From contig KE546984.1 in assembly GCA_000442125.1 (NCBI GenBank), positions 434,001-498,000 on the forward strand: a stretch of 64,000 bases of DNA, read 5' to 3'. Of this stretch, positions 34,342-43,961 are shown piece by piece. Position numbers and translations under genes: made by a program. Under the pieces are notes generated by a model. The model did no database searches. It was not told where the DNA came from and saw only the letters and a program-made list of their open reading frames with translations. Source of the stretch: Opeltia flavorubescens (Eukaryota > Ascomycota > Lecanoromycetes > Teloschistales > Teloschistaceae). The number at the start of each line of letters is the position of its first letter. Within the stretch, counting starts at the first letter, position 1.

Positions 34342-35157
34342 TTATGCATCGCTATAAACCTTAAAGAAAGGTGCTTTCCTTACCCATCTATTCAGGGCTG
34401 CCATCATCTCCTCCGGCATCATACCTATGGTATCTATAAGGTTCCCAACAGTCATAGTCATCGGATCACCCGTCTCCTTCTTGATCGCAACAAGCTGCTT
34501 CTCCCATTCCTCTACTGAATCCCGATGCTTTTCTGTAGGCAGGGTATACGTGTACTCCATAGTCATGGCGCCATGATCCCTACAACAAAAGATCTTATTG
34601 ACAATAAGATGAGTTGTTCTTCCAGAATCGTCCACAATTGGCGTCACGGCCATCGAGTAAGGTGTGTCGAACCGAACGTGTTTTTCTCCTCCCTTGGATT
34701 TTGCGCGACCGCCGAGGAGATAGGCCCAGTAGTCTTCGAAGTTGTTGATTCCTAGAGCTTGGCCCATGTGCCAGTGTCGACCCTCATTGTTCCAGTTCGT
34801 TTGGACTTCTTCGTACCCTAACTCGAAGGGATTCGTTTTCTTCTTCATTATGGAAGGACCAGCTACTTGATCTGCAACAGTCGTGGTCTTGTTCTTCTTC
34901 GATTGGCCCTGGTCTCCCGAGGTATACTTTGGTTTCGGGGCATTTGAGATGTATTTCTGCTTTGGAACATCCGAGATATATTTCTGCTTAGCAGCTTGCG
35001 AAATATATTTGTGCTTGTGGGTCTCCTTGTCCCTGATGAGCTGCTTCATTTTTACCTGCTCTTTATTTGCGCTGTTTCTCATGTCACGGATGATGAAAGC
35101 AGCAGCGACGTCAAAAACGAAAAAAGCAGCCGCTAGATTAACTACAAGGGATTGCAT
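34342..35157 (-). CDS. Membrane-anchored repeat protein of unknown function
   Basis: Single exon of 271 aa. The ATG at 35157 starts a hydrophobic segment (MQSLVVNLAAAFFVFDVAAAFIIRD) that could be a signal anchor or uncleaved signal peptide. Four 9-residue tandem repeats follow at residues 49-84 (HKYISQAAK, QKYISDVPK, QKYISNAPK, PKYTSGDQG). The C-terminal half looks globular: NPFELGYEEVQTNWNNEGRHWHMGQALGI, then VTPIVDDSGRTTHLIVNKIFCCRDHGAMTMEYTYTLP, and a helical end. An in-frame ATG at 35259 exists, but a TATATAAA box lies only 10 bp upstream of it, so the transcript should start after it. I do not recognise the family. Composition and repeats suggest a lineage-restricted gene. Confidence 0.65.
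   Translation of the reverse strand: MQSLVVNLAAAFFVFDVAAAFIIRDMRNSANKEQVKMKQLIRDKETHKHKYISQAAKQKYISDVPKQKYISNAPKPKYTSGDQGQSKKNKTTTVADQVAGPSIMKKKTNPFELGYEEVQTNWNNEGRHWHMGQALGINNFEDYWAYLLGGRAKSKGGEKHVRFDTPYSMAVTPIVDDSGRTTHLIVNKIFCCRDHGAMTMEYTYTLPTEKHRDSVEEWEKQLVAIKKETGDPMTMTVGNLIDTIGMMPEEMMAALNRWVRKAPFFKVYSDA
34906..35013 (-). repeat. 27-bp tandem repeat, four copies, coding
   Basis: Four diverged 27-bp units inside the gene at 34342-35157 encode 9-residue K-Y-I-S repeats. The third and fourth copies are more diverged than the middle two. Confidence 0.8.
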
Positions 35158-35722
35158 TGTGTTTTGGGGGTCGATTTGGTGGAAAAGGGGACAATTGTAT
35201 TTCGCTTTGGGCTGTATGGAGTTGTTTGAAGGTAGAGGAACATACCCTTGAGAAAACATCCAAGTTGATTTATATACCGGGAAACTTTAGATGTGACTCT
35301 TATCAGCCTTTTCTCAATCAAATCTTCATCAATATCCGAAGGCTAAAAGCGACCTTCATCGAGTGAAGACACATCGTATCTTACATGTGCTCGTTCTTGG
35401 CAGGAACGCCTTTTTGGCACGTGGAGCTTTTAGTAGGAACTACGAATTCCATGTCTACTTCTTCTCCATAGATGGAAAGTGATGATTTTGACTTTGAAGT
35501 CACTGAACAAATATACTAGGATGTGTAGAGGTACAATTGACTCTTATCGTATCAAAATAATAGACTGCTCCAACTCCAGCCTATCGATAACCGCTTACGC
35601 CCAGGAGGAAACAGTCTTCAGGTGTGTAAAACTTCTAGGAATTTCGATAATCCTGATGTGGCTACTCCAAACATGGCTGCTGATCACTAGGATGCTCTCC
35701 GAACAGCATCTTGCTTCGTGCT
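35158..35722. other. Promoter and 5' leader of the repeat-protein gene
   Basis: This stretch is upstream of the ATG at 35157 and downstream of the Mpo1-like gene. It contains the TATA box listed separately. No further gene is seen. Confidence 0.5.
35269..35276 (-). promoter_or_regulatory. TATA box of the repeat-protein gene
   Basis: The minus strand reads TATATAAA here. A start site 25-35 bp downstream would fall at about 35235-35245, after the ATG at 35259 and before the ATG at 35157, which decides the start codon. Inferred from position and consensus only. Confidence 0.55.
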
Positions 35723-36506
35723 CTACGACGCCTTACCATTGGGTTTGCCGTTGATTATAGCACTGCTAGCCGTTTCGGGTCTCTGCGCCTTCGATTTGCG
35801 ATATTTCTGGACTTCCTTCTCAATAGCGTCATTCAATCGGCTTCTAAGCCCCGGGCGGTAACCCAAACGGAAGAGAATCTCCATCCAAACAAAAAATGGG
35901 GCGAGGAGGAATGCTTGAACCAGGTTATCCATCAAAGCCGGCGCTCGCCCTTCGAAGACGCCATGTCCGATGAATTGAGCGATCCAGCTCGATAGATGGA
36001 GGCCAAGTGCCCAGTAATTCGCAGTTTGACCGTATGTTTTCGAGAGGTGGTTGGCATATGCGGTACCTGCAAGCATGAGAGGGGCAAGAATACCGCCAGC
36101 AACAGGTTCCATAAGCACGTATATCGTTGCGTAGACAAGGGTAGCGATGGTCCCGAGGTTGGATGGTAAACTGGGGATGACGAGCCAATCTGGCATAGGA
36201 ACAAGCGGCGGTGTGTTAGTAGCCTGTGAGTTGACTGTCAGCCTCGAAAGGATGACGGATCTATCTCGGGCGCCCACAAGCAGGAAAGCGGTCATAAGTA
36301 GAGTTGGAACGCATATCATATGGATAGCGACATTCACCTAGAATACATCATATCAGGGCAGACCATCGAGCCATATCGAGGTACAAAATACAGGGTGGTC
36401 ATGGTAAGATCCATACTGATATCGAATGTCAGTGTGTGCCGGCGAAATTCAAGTAACTTAGTAATTGACTTACAAAGAGTAATTGCTTCTCAAGGTTCAA
36501 AGCCAT
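35723..36506 (-). CDS. Mpo1-like (DUF962) ER membrane protein
   Basis: Exons on the minus strand are 36506-36474, 36415-36392 and 36337-35723, giving 223 aa. The 11-codon first exon (MALNLEKQLLF) and the 24-nt second exon (YGSYHDHP) join exactly to VNVAIHMICVPTLLMTAFLL, reproducing the start typical of the DUF962 family. Four membrane segments follow: CVPTLLMTAFLLVG, NLGTIATLVYATIYVLM, GILAPLMLAGTAYANHL and LLAPFFVWMEILFRLGY. Conserved histidines lie at 16, 18 and 25, plus those in LGLHLSSWIAQFIGHGVFEGRAPAL. Yeast Mpo1 is an Fe2+-dependent dioxygenase of the ER that carries out alpha-oxidation of 2-hydroxy-phytosphingosine-derived fatty acid; the same role is likely. The charged C-terminal tail is short. 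It is divergent from RPB7, sharing a 647-bp promoter. Confidence 0.92.
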
Positions 36507-37153
36507 CGTGTTGCATGTACGATAGTGTACTACCTAGTTTTAAGCAAAGGTCAAGATATCGTATAATCATGGCAGCTCATCACGAGCCTACGAGGCCTGC
36601 AGGACGGCATATGCTTATCGAGGAACGGAACGGATATCTGACTCTCGGCGTGCTCGGCTCATACTTAGTCACGTGAACAAGAAAGACTAGCTCGACTAGT
36701 GTTATGCAAGTCTCAAAGAGCCTCAATTTCTTCATTCACATTTATCATTCCGCGAGTCACAAAGCTAAAATTAAAGACCAGCGCTTCGGGCAAGCTACAA
36801 GCTTGAGCAAGTTCCTGCTTTTGCGCGCCATTCCTTATAGCGATTTTATCAGTGTGCAGCAACCTTCCTCTAGCGCTTCAGTGCGCCAGAAGCTGCTCAT
36901 GAGCGAGAAGATTTTACAAATCCTTCTACTGATCGCTCATTACTGAAACAATCATCACACTCCTTGAATACTATCAGACCTCAGTCACGCGAAGATATCT
37001 TGTCGAATCTTCGATTACTGCGCTCCAAGGCGTGCAAAAAGCCAGGGCTACTCGAATCATTCCATACCCTTCCCCCAAAGGATCCTAGAAAGTATCTGGA
37101 CGTAGTCTGTCTGAAAGAAACCTTTGCTGGTTTTCAATCACCTAGGACGCAAC
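36507..37153. promoter_or_regulatory. Shared divergent promoter region, Mpo1-like gene and RPB7
   Basis: 647 bp between the start codons of two genes transcribed away from each other. A 68-codon plus-strand frame at 36964-37170 overlaps the RPB7 start in another frame and is probably leader, not a gene. No clear TATA box was found near either start. Confidence 0.5.
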
Positions 37154-37809
37154 ATGTTCTTCTTACATGACCTTGAGCGTACCATCACATTACATCCTTC
37201 GTTCTTCGGCCCACGCACTAAAGAGTATCTGACGACGCGCTTGCTGGAAGACGTCGAGGGAACTTGTTCTGGACAGTACTACATCATCTGCGTCATGGAT
37301 GCTTATTCGATCTCTGAAGGTCGGGTGGTCCCTGGCAGTGGAGTAGCAGAATACACGATACAATACCGGGCAGTTGTCTGGAGACCCTTCAAGGGCGAAA
37401 CGGTAAGGAGAGTGATACATGATAGTCGCGCTAGCTGAAGATCATTGCAACTAGGTCGACGCAATCGTCACTTCTGTCAACAGAATGGGCGTTTTCGCCG
37501 ACGTTGGGGCTTTACCTGTGTTCGTCTCTAACCATGTATGTGGGAAGGTTCGTTAGCAAGCACATTTGGCTGATATCTGCAGCTTATCCCCTCTGACATC
37601 AAATGGGACCCTAATGCTACCCCGCCACAATATACGGACAACGGAGACCAGGTGATAGAGAAGGGTACACATTTGAGGATCAAGCTCATAGGTACGAGAA
37701 GCGATGTTGGTAGTATGTTTGCTATAGGGAGTGTCAAGGAAGATTTCTTAGGGTCCGTCATATCGAACCCCATTTGCCACCTGAAGCTGACATCGATAGG
37801 ACACTTTGA
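37154..37809 (+). CDS. RPB7: RNA polymerase II subunit RPB7
   Basis: Exons are 37154-37402, 37455-37535, 37583-37752 and 37800-37809, giving 169 aa, close to the 171 aa of yeast Rpb7. The N-terminal tip domain begins MFFLHDLERTITLHPSFFGP and includes LLEDVEGTCSGQYYIICVMD and YTIQYRAVVWRPFKGE. The C-terminal S1/OB fold has AIVTSVNRMGVFADVGALPVFVSNHLIPSDIKWD and ends IGSVKEDFLGTL. Rpb7 pairs with Rpb4 as the stalk of Pol II, binding nascent RNA and aiding initiation and mRNA decay. The last exon codes only G-T-L-stop (10 nt) and uses a weak GTCCGT donor. Without that splice the protein would gain an 86-residue tail to 38011 that has no family match; I prefer the spliced end because it restores the usual YLGxL-type terminus. 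Confidence 0.93.
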
Positions 37810-38313
37810 TTACCTATCTAACACAAGGTGGCGATGTAATATGTATGCAGCCAGGACATCTGAAGGTACTTTTAGCGCGGAGTTCAGGAAGTACGACCAT
37901 ATCACCAGAAGGAACTGGAAAGGCAAAAGCTGTAAGATTGAGAAAGGGCTTTCAAAATGTTGTTTAAAGTACTTTAGAACAATCAACGATTTTTTTCCTC
38001 TGATCTTATGAGCATGATCGATTTGGCCGCAATTGGGCGACAATAGAGAGGAAAGCTTTGATAGGGCTGACTGCACGATCTGTAATTTCACGCTAGTTGT
38101 AGATCTACTGCCTTAGCTTCATTGGTCTGTTCGATCTCGACACATCGATTCCGACTTCGCTTTCGACGTCCATACCCATGAGAAAGGGATCAAGTCGCAA
38201 ATGGTACCATCAATTTTATGGCACGACTTAGCTGACCGCTAAGGGCTACCATAGTACTTCTATGTTCATTCAGACTTCATCCAGGCATTGCCAATGCTCG
38301 AGCTGTGGCCGAG
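37810..38313. other. Intergenic, no gene seen
   Basis: 504 bp between two plus-strand genes, holding the RPB7 3' UTR and the promoter of the peptidase gene. Nothing else is evident. Confidence 0.5.
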
Positions 38314-41031
38314 ATGACCGCCGAACGGTATGAGGAAGAGGAGTTGAGGCCTCTAGCGCATGGCTCTGACCAGTATGAACAACCACGTCTGTCCTCAGAT
38401 TCTAGCGGGCTAGCCTCCAATAGCTTGACTGCGGTAGACGGATATACCGACGCACCCAACGAGCACGTCAAAGATCTCTCTCCAATGGGACAATTACGAG
38501 CAAAGAGGCAAGCGCTTGAGGAAGAGGAAGCCTTCTTACCGATTCCCCCTTCAAATACCTACAAAAAGCGGCGACATCTGGTTTGGGCTTTGGGGGGATT
38601 ATGTATAGCGGGGTGGCTGCTTGCCTTCGTTCTGTTCCTGTCCCGTCGTCCGTACCCATTCATCCCTGGCGCTTCTCAAAATACATCCAGATATCCGTCT
38701 TATCATTCAGACAAGGCGGTCACCACCGACGAGGTTTTGACTGGCAAGTGGCGTCCCCGCCAACATTCATTATCGTGGATCAAAGGGGCAAATACCGAGG
38801 ATGGTTTATTGCTGGAAAAGGAAGGGGGTGGAGGTCGGGACTACCTCGTCGTCGAAGACGTTCGCAGTCGAAAGCCTGGATCAAAGTCGCTCGAGAGTGT
38901 CACGTTAATGAAGGACGGGGGGTTTCAAGTCAATGGGGCACACGTTCATCCAAACAAAGTATGGCCTAGCCCGAACCTCAAAAAGGTGCTGGTCATGTCG
39001 GGAGAGAAATCTAATTGGCGACACTCTTTTACGGGAAAGTATTGGATCTTCGACGTTGCCACTCAGCAAGCGGAGGCCCTGGATCCTGCGAAACCAAATG
39101 CTAGGATACAGCTCGCTTCGTGGTCACCCCAATCGGACTCGATAGTATTCACACGAGATAACAACATGTTTTTACGTAGGCTATCCGGCCCACAGGTCAC
39201 TCCTATTACAAAGGATGGTGGCAGCGAACTTTTCTACGGAGTTCCTGATTGGGTCTATGAAGAGGAGGTCTTTGCGAGCAACACTGTGACATGGTGGTCC
39301 GAGGATGGTCAATTCATAGCTTTCCTTCGCACGAATGAGACTGCGGTGCCAGAATATCCAATCCAGTATTTCATCTCAAGACCAAGTGGAAAGACCCCAG
39401 CCAAAACATTGGAAAGCTATCCAGAGGTCCGACAGTTGAAGTACCCGAAAGCTGGTGCTCCAAATCCTACTGTTGATCTGCAATTCTATGATGTCAAAAA
39501 TGATGAAGTCTTCTCTGTTACAACAGATAGCGACTATGCAGATGAGGATCGCCTGATCACCGAAGTCGTTTGGGCGGGCAAGGACGGAAAGCTCATCGTA
39601 AAGGAAACCAACCGGGAGAGCGATATTCTGAAGGTAGCACTTCTCGATGTGTCCAAACGTACTGGCAAAATAGTCAGGACGGTTGATGTCAATGCGATTG
39701 ATGGTGGATGGTTCGAGGTCTCCGAGGATACTCGCTTTATCCCGAGCGATCCAAGTAATGGCCGCAATAACGATGGATATGTTGACACGGTCATTCATGA
39801 AGGGTATGATCATCTTGCCTACTTCACTCCACTCGACAATCCGGAACCGATTTTTCTCACTTCAGGTCATTGGGAAGTCGTGAAAGCTCCTTCAGCCATT
39901 GACCTGGAGAACAATATTGTTTACTTTGTCTCGACCAAGGAGGGGTCCACACTGCGCCACGTCTACAGCGTTAAGCTTGACGGTAGTGACCTCAAAGCAG
40001 TGAGCGATACGACCAAAGCCGGCTATTACGATGTGTCCTTCTCAACGGGCGCTGGCTACGCCTTACTTTCCTACCAAGGCCCCGACATCCCCTGGCAAAA
40101 GGTGATCAGCACCCCCTCCAATACTGACCACTTCGAGCACCACATCGAAGATAACCAAGCCCTTGCGAAGTTCGCTGCCGCCCACGATCTCCCCATCGAA
40201 ACATGCTCTACCATCAATATCAACGGCTTCGACCTCAATGTCGTCGAGCGTCGCCCTACCCACTTCAACCCCAAAAACAAATACCCCGTCCTCTTCTGGC
40301 TCTACGGCGGTCCCGGCTCCCAAATGGTCGACCGTAAATTCACAGTCGACTTCCAAGCCGCCATCGCCTCCGACTTAGGCTACATCGTCGTCACCGTCGA
40401 CGGCAGGGGGACCGGCTACATCGGCCGCGCAGCCCGCACAGTCATCCGCGGCACCATCGGCTACCGCGAAGCCCAAGACCAGATCGCAGCTGCAAAAATC
40501 TGGGCCAAGAAAGACTACGTCGATGCCTCCCGGATGGCCATCTGGGGCTGGAGTTACGGCGGTTTCATGACGCTTAAGACACTGGAAATGGACGCTGGTG
40601 AAACTTTTCGCTATGGTATGGCTGTTGCCCCTGTCACGGATTGGCGCTTTTACGACTCCATATACACGGAACGGTACATGCATACTCCGCAAGCCAATCC
40701 GGACGGGTACACAAATACTTCCATCACGGACGTCGCCGCTTTGGCGAAAAATACACGCTTTTTAATTATGCACGGGGTCGCGGATGATAACGTGCATTTG
40801 CAGAATACGCTGACGTTGCTGGATAAGTTCGATTTGGCGGGCGTGGAGAATTACGACGTGCATGTTTTTCCGGATTCGGATCATAGTATTTGGTTTCATG
40901 GGGCGAATCGGGTGGTTTATGATAAGTTGGGGGGTTGGTTGGTTAATGCTTTCAATGGAGTTTGGGAGGGGGTGGATGGGGCGGTGCCTTTGGAAAGGGG
41001 GAAGGGGAAGGGTGGGACGGGGAGGAGGTGA
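38314..41031 (+). CDS. dapB: Vacuolar dipeptidyl aminopeptidase IV-type (DapB)
   Basis: Single exon of 905 aa; the frame opens at a GTG at 38305 but the first ATG is at 38314. This is a type II membrane protein: a 90-residue acidic cytoplasmic tail, then one helix ([21 protein letters not shown]), then a large lumenal part. The beta-propeller domain (for example [46 protein letters not shown] with the Glu pair that holds the substrate N-terminus) precedes the alpha/beta hydrolase domain. The catalytic Ser is in GWSYGG (about residue 747), Asp in [12 protein letters not shown] and His in [10 protein letters not shown]. The enzyme removes X-Pro or X-Ala dipeptides. The anchored form is the vacuolar DapB/Ste13-Dap2 type, not the secreted DPP IV. 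Codon use shifts to C-ending codons in the hydrolase part. Confidence 0.96.
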   Translation: MTAERYEEEELRPLAHGSDQYEQPRLSSDSSGLASNSLTAVDGYTDAPNEHVKDLSPMGQLRAKRQALEEEEAFLPIPPSNTYKKRRHLVWALGGLCIAGWLLAFVLFLSRRPYPFIPGASQNTSRYPSYHSDKAVTTDEVLTGKWRPRQHSLSWIKGANTEDGLLLEKEGGGGRDYLVVEDVRSRKPGSKSLESVTLMKDGGFQVNGAHVHPNKVWPSPNLKKVLVMSGEKSNWRHSFTGKYWIFDVATQQAEALDPAKPNARIQLASWSPQSDSIVFTRDNNMFLRRLSGPQVTPITKDGGSELFYGVPDWVYEEEVFASNTVTWWSEDGQFIAFLRTNETAVPEYPIQYFISRPSGKTPAKTLESYPEVRQLKYPKAGAPNPTVDLQFYDVKNDEVFSVTTDSDYADEDRLITEVVWAGKDGKLIVKETNRESDILKVALLDVSKRTGKIVRTVDVNAIDGGWFEVSEDTRFIPSDPSNGRNNDGYVDTVIHEGYDHLAYFTPLDNPEPIFLTSGHWEVVKAPSAIDLENNIVYFVSTKEGSTLRHVYSVKLDGSDLKAVSDTTKAGYYDVSFSTGAGYALLSYQGPDIPWQKVISTPSNTDHFEHHIEDNQALAKFAAAHDLPIETCSTININGFDLNVVERRPTHFNPKNKYPVLFWLYGGPGSQMVDRKFTVDFQAAIASDLGYIVVTVDGRGTGYIGRAARTVIRGTIGYREAQDQIAAAKIWAKKDYVDASRMAIWGWSYGGFMTLKTLEMDAGETFRYGMAVAPVTDWRFYDSIYTERYMHTPQANPDGYTNTSITDVAALAKNTRFLIMHGVADDNVHLQNTLTLLDKFDLAGVENYDVHVFPDSDHSIWFHGANRVVYDKLGGWLVNAFNGVWEGVDGAVPLERGKGKGGTGRR

Positions 41032-41346
41032 TGATGAAGATATTTGGGGTTTGGGCATGCATGGGAGGCGTTTGAGAAAATGGGTTAGCGTAATCTTTTG
41101 AAGGCGCTGGAAATCTAGGGGGTTTTTGAAGGGATATCTATTTTATCTACGTATAGCTGTAGCATTTGCTTGGCCTGCTTTAGAAATTTACCTGATAACA
41201 TTGAAATCTGATGCTTTATTTAACGCCACTGGCTGGCGCAAGTCCCATGGATAGAGAGGCCGTGAAAATTTCTATAGAGCCGTGTAATGCTTGAAGTGAT
41301 TTACATGGAATTTCCTCTCTCATTTAAGAGGCGGAACGAAGAGTCT
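41032..41346. other. Convergent intergenic region, no gene seen
   Basis: 315 bp between the stops of DapB and the hydrate dehydratase. It holds both 3' UTRs; nothing else is visible. Confidence 0.55.
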
Positions 41347-42534
41347 TCACAGCTTACTCTCCTCCTTTTCCCCAATCAAAGTCTCAAACGCAACGGGAAC
41401 CTCATCCGTCAAATCACTCGCCTGTAAACTCCTCCCCTTCTTCACAAACGCCAACCTCGAGCACTCCCTCGTAATCGCACTCCCTCCAAACGCCGCCAAC
41501 ATCAGCGTCTCCTGCCTGCCCATACTCCCTTCCGTATCCCACGCCCCTTCCAAGTACATATTCCTCCACGCCAGTAAAGTCCCAATACTCCCCGTCAGCG
41601 TATCTCCCTGCCCGCCACTCCTCTTTCTCCCTCCTTCTCCGTCACCCACAACCGTCCAATCATCGCTCCCATCACTGATCCAATCGACCCCTCCTTTTCT
41701 CACGACCATAACGCCTCCTAGCGCGTTGGCCAAAGCTTTGCATCCCTCTTTCCCCGTATCACCTTTCGTGTCCAACCCCACAGCTTGCGCCAGTCGCCCG
41801 AATTCGACGACGTTAGGTGTCAATACGCACTCCTTGTAGCCTTTCACTAGCTCTGGCTTCCTTTGTATCAACCACAGAGCATCCGCGTCTAGCACGAGGG
41901 GCAGTTTTCTGTCTCTGGCTGCGGCAATGACTTCGGCGACGGTCTCTTGCATGAGTTCGTCGCGACCGAGGCCGGGGCCAATGACGAGGGAATGGAGGTG
42001 AACTAGCATGGCGATGACGGGGGAGGCGAGGGTGGATGGTGTGGAATGCGAAGGGCTCTCGCGCATAAGAGGGTGGACCATAAGATTCGGGGAGTAGGTC
42101 TTGATGACGTTGGCGGCTGGCGGTGTACAGATGACATGGGACTGTTCATTGTAAGGATAGTGTTCAGTATTTGGGACCCTGGAAGGGAAGGAGTACGAGA
42201 TCGGCGCCTGGAAAGTTCAATCAATTGATGTACCCCTTGGTAGAAACACAGGATGAATACCTAGTCTTGCGGATGCCATTGCGGAGAAATAAGGTGCTCC
42301 AGTATAGCTTGGTAGATTCGTCAGTCCAACTGAAGACGTTTGAGTGTGGGTTCGTAGACATACTTCTCACTGCCTCCAATAACAGCCACTCTACCCAGCA
42401 TACCTACATGGAGAGTAATTAGCAATTGAGTTTCGAGAACGCAAGCAGCTCGGCTAACCTTTGTGAAATTTCTCCAGCATGGGCGGTACCATCATGCGGA
42501 CCTTTTTGAGGAGCTCTTTCGTGGCTGGAGACAT
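41347..42534 (-). CDS. ATP-dependent (S)-NAD(P)H-hydrate dehydratase (YjeF C-terminal/ribokinase fold)
   Basis: Five exons on the minus strand: 42534-42459, 42403-42364, 42307-42261, 42207-42197 and 42141-41347, all in phase, giving 322 aa. The fourth exon is only 11 nt (completes Gly, then Ala-Asp-Leu), and the join restores the family run [25 protein letters not shown]. The N-terminus [26 protein letters not shown] and [10 protein letters not shown] match the family. The core has [34 protein letters not shown] and the anion hole/catalytic Asp motif [13 protein letters not shown]. The enzyme repairs hydrated NADH/NADPH using ATP, together with the NAXE epimerase. The protein ends EESKL, a perfect PTS1 tripeptide, which suggests a peroxisomal pool; the family is usually cytosolic or mitochondrial. 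No mitochondrial presequence is obvious. Confidence 0.93.
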
Positions 42535-43052
42535 TTCGGGCTGATTGGGCATAATTCGGAATCAAGATCGGTAGAGAATTTACAGAATTGGGAAACTGTG
42601 AAACGTGGTCCATGATCGACTGATTTCTTGGATTGCGATAGACCCTCAAAAGCTGTGATGTCACTTCAAAGCGGAACGCGTCTGCGCTTCGGTCGCGAGT
42701 CAGGATCGACCACTTCACATATCACGGCTTAGCCATTGAGGCATCGTGTGTTGTCGTACGGTTTTCTTGCATGGAGAACTCGTTACATCGAAGACGTCTA
42801 GCTCGATCTAGATCAATATCATCAGTGCTAGATCGAGCTAATACACGCTGACAGCGAGATAGTCCTCGAATTGATGCGGGATGAATATAACTTTTGACTG
42901 GTGATTGGAAATTGCATAAGACAAGATTCTACTCGGATACCTCGAAATGGATTATGTGGAAGACAACAGCCAAAAGAAAGCACTGGAGAGCTCGCACACA
43001 GGCAGGCAGTGGTATCGAGTTAAATAATGAGTCTTGAGTTTGGCATACTCTT
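42535..43052. other. Intergenic with a perfect inverted repeat
   Basis: 518 bp between two minus-strand genes. Apart from the inverted repeat at 42799-42840, listed separately, nothing is seen. Confidence 0.55.
42799..42840. repeat. Perfect 13-bp inverted repeat with 16-nt spacer
   Basis: The left arm at 42799-42811 reads TAGCTCGATCTAG and the right arm at 42828-42840 is its exact reverse complement. It lies about 265 bp upstream of the hydrate dehydratase start and 212 bp past the end of the DUF7730 gene. It could form a hairpin in RNA or cruciform DNA, or be a dimeric factor site. Confidence 0.85.
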
Positions 43053-43961
43053 TCACTGATACACACTAGCTAAGAGCTCTAGATCCTGACTGCTTCCTAG
43101 ATCGCTCCAGTGATATCCTGACGAATCTTGCGGACTGTGGCTTTTCTCAAAATACGTTTTGTACAGAGGAATGCCTCGTTCTCTTAGTTCGAGAAAGGAA
43201 AAGATGAAAGGTGATTCATGCACAAGAAGCCGGGGCCCTACGGAGAAGACGATCCATACTGTTAACGACAATAGTCGCATTTCTTCTGCTATCAGACGCC
43301 AGAGCCTGTCCCAATTTCTCCGGCCATGGTCTACACAGACTCCATATTTGGCGCCGTGAAACATGAGGTTAAAGTTGCATCGCGAAATGATCTCCAATTT
43401 CTTTATGGCAAGAAAGTGTTGTTGACGGATGTATTGTGCGCGAAGATCAAACAACACATTTGGGTTTTCGAATCTCAGCGTGGTGACATTGAAGAAGATC
43501 CCGATTGCTTCATCGTGAACCTGACGGCAAGTTAGGAGTAGTGCCCACATAGTTCGTCTTTCTCGATATCTTTCTATCATAGTTTGGTTGGCTCGGGTAG
43601 CTGGTGGTTCCGGTCCATCCAACGGCTTCGGAAATAGAGGATGGTCTCCTACAATGAATCGGGTGGGAATTGGCTTAGGACCTCTTTGATAGGGTATGAA
43701 ACCCAAACCTTGTTTGCGATCAATCGGCAAACGCGAGAGGTGGAAGACATGGTCCATGAGAACGTAGTGGTAGATCATACAACGAAGCTCGGGGGGAAGA
43801 TGATATAGAAAGGCAGAAATCTGAGATTGATGACACTGGCCCCGGGAGTCAATTGCTTCGCAGTCGCCATCACGGCAATAGTGAGAGCAATCCTTAGTAT
43901 TGCGTTTTCGACGTCGAATTGGAAGCTGCAACTGGGGAAGGCTAGGGAAGTCGAAAACCAT
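43053..43961 (-). CDS. DUF7730-type fungal protein (F-box-like start)
   Basis: Single exon of 302 aa. A basic N-terminus (PIRRRKRNTKD) leads to the hallmark start of the domain, FLYHLPPELRCMIYHYVLMDHVFHLSRLP, which resembles an F-box helix. Next come LLLTCRQVHDEAIGIFFNVTTLRFENPNVLFDL and a C-terminal half with IKKLEIISRCNFNL and WDRLWRLIAEEMRLLSLTVWIVF. This order (LPPELR.MIY, L.TCRQ.HDE...F....F.F, then a strand about the .L.I region) is typical of the large fungal DUF7730 family, present in many copies in Pezizomycotina genomes. No function is known; a link to ubiquitin ligases through the F-box-like part is only a guess. There are no membrane segments or signal peptide. Confidence 0.85.
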   Translation of the reverse strand: MVFDFPSLPQLQLPIRRRKRNTKDCSHYCRDGDCEAIDSRGQCHQSQISAFLYHLPPELRCMIYHYVLMDHVFHLSRLPIDRKQGLGFIPYQRGPKPIPTRFIVGDHPLFPKPLDGPEPPATRANQTMIERYRERRTMWALLLTCRQVHDEAIGIFFNVTTLRFENPNVLFDLRAQYIRQQHFLAIKKLEIISRCNFNLMFHGAKYGVCVDHGRRNWDRLWRLIAEEMRLLSLTVWIVFSVGPRLLVHESPFIFSFLELRERGIPLYKTYFEKSHSPQDSSGYHWSDLGSSQDLELLASVYQ

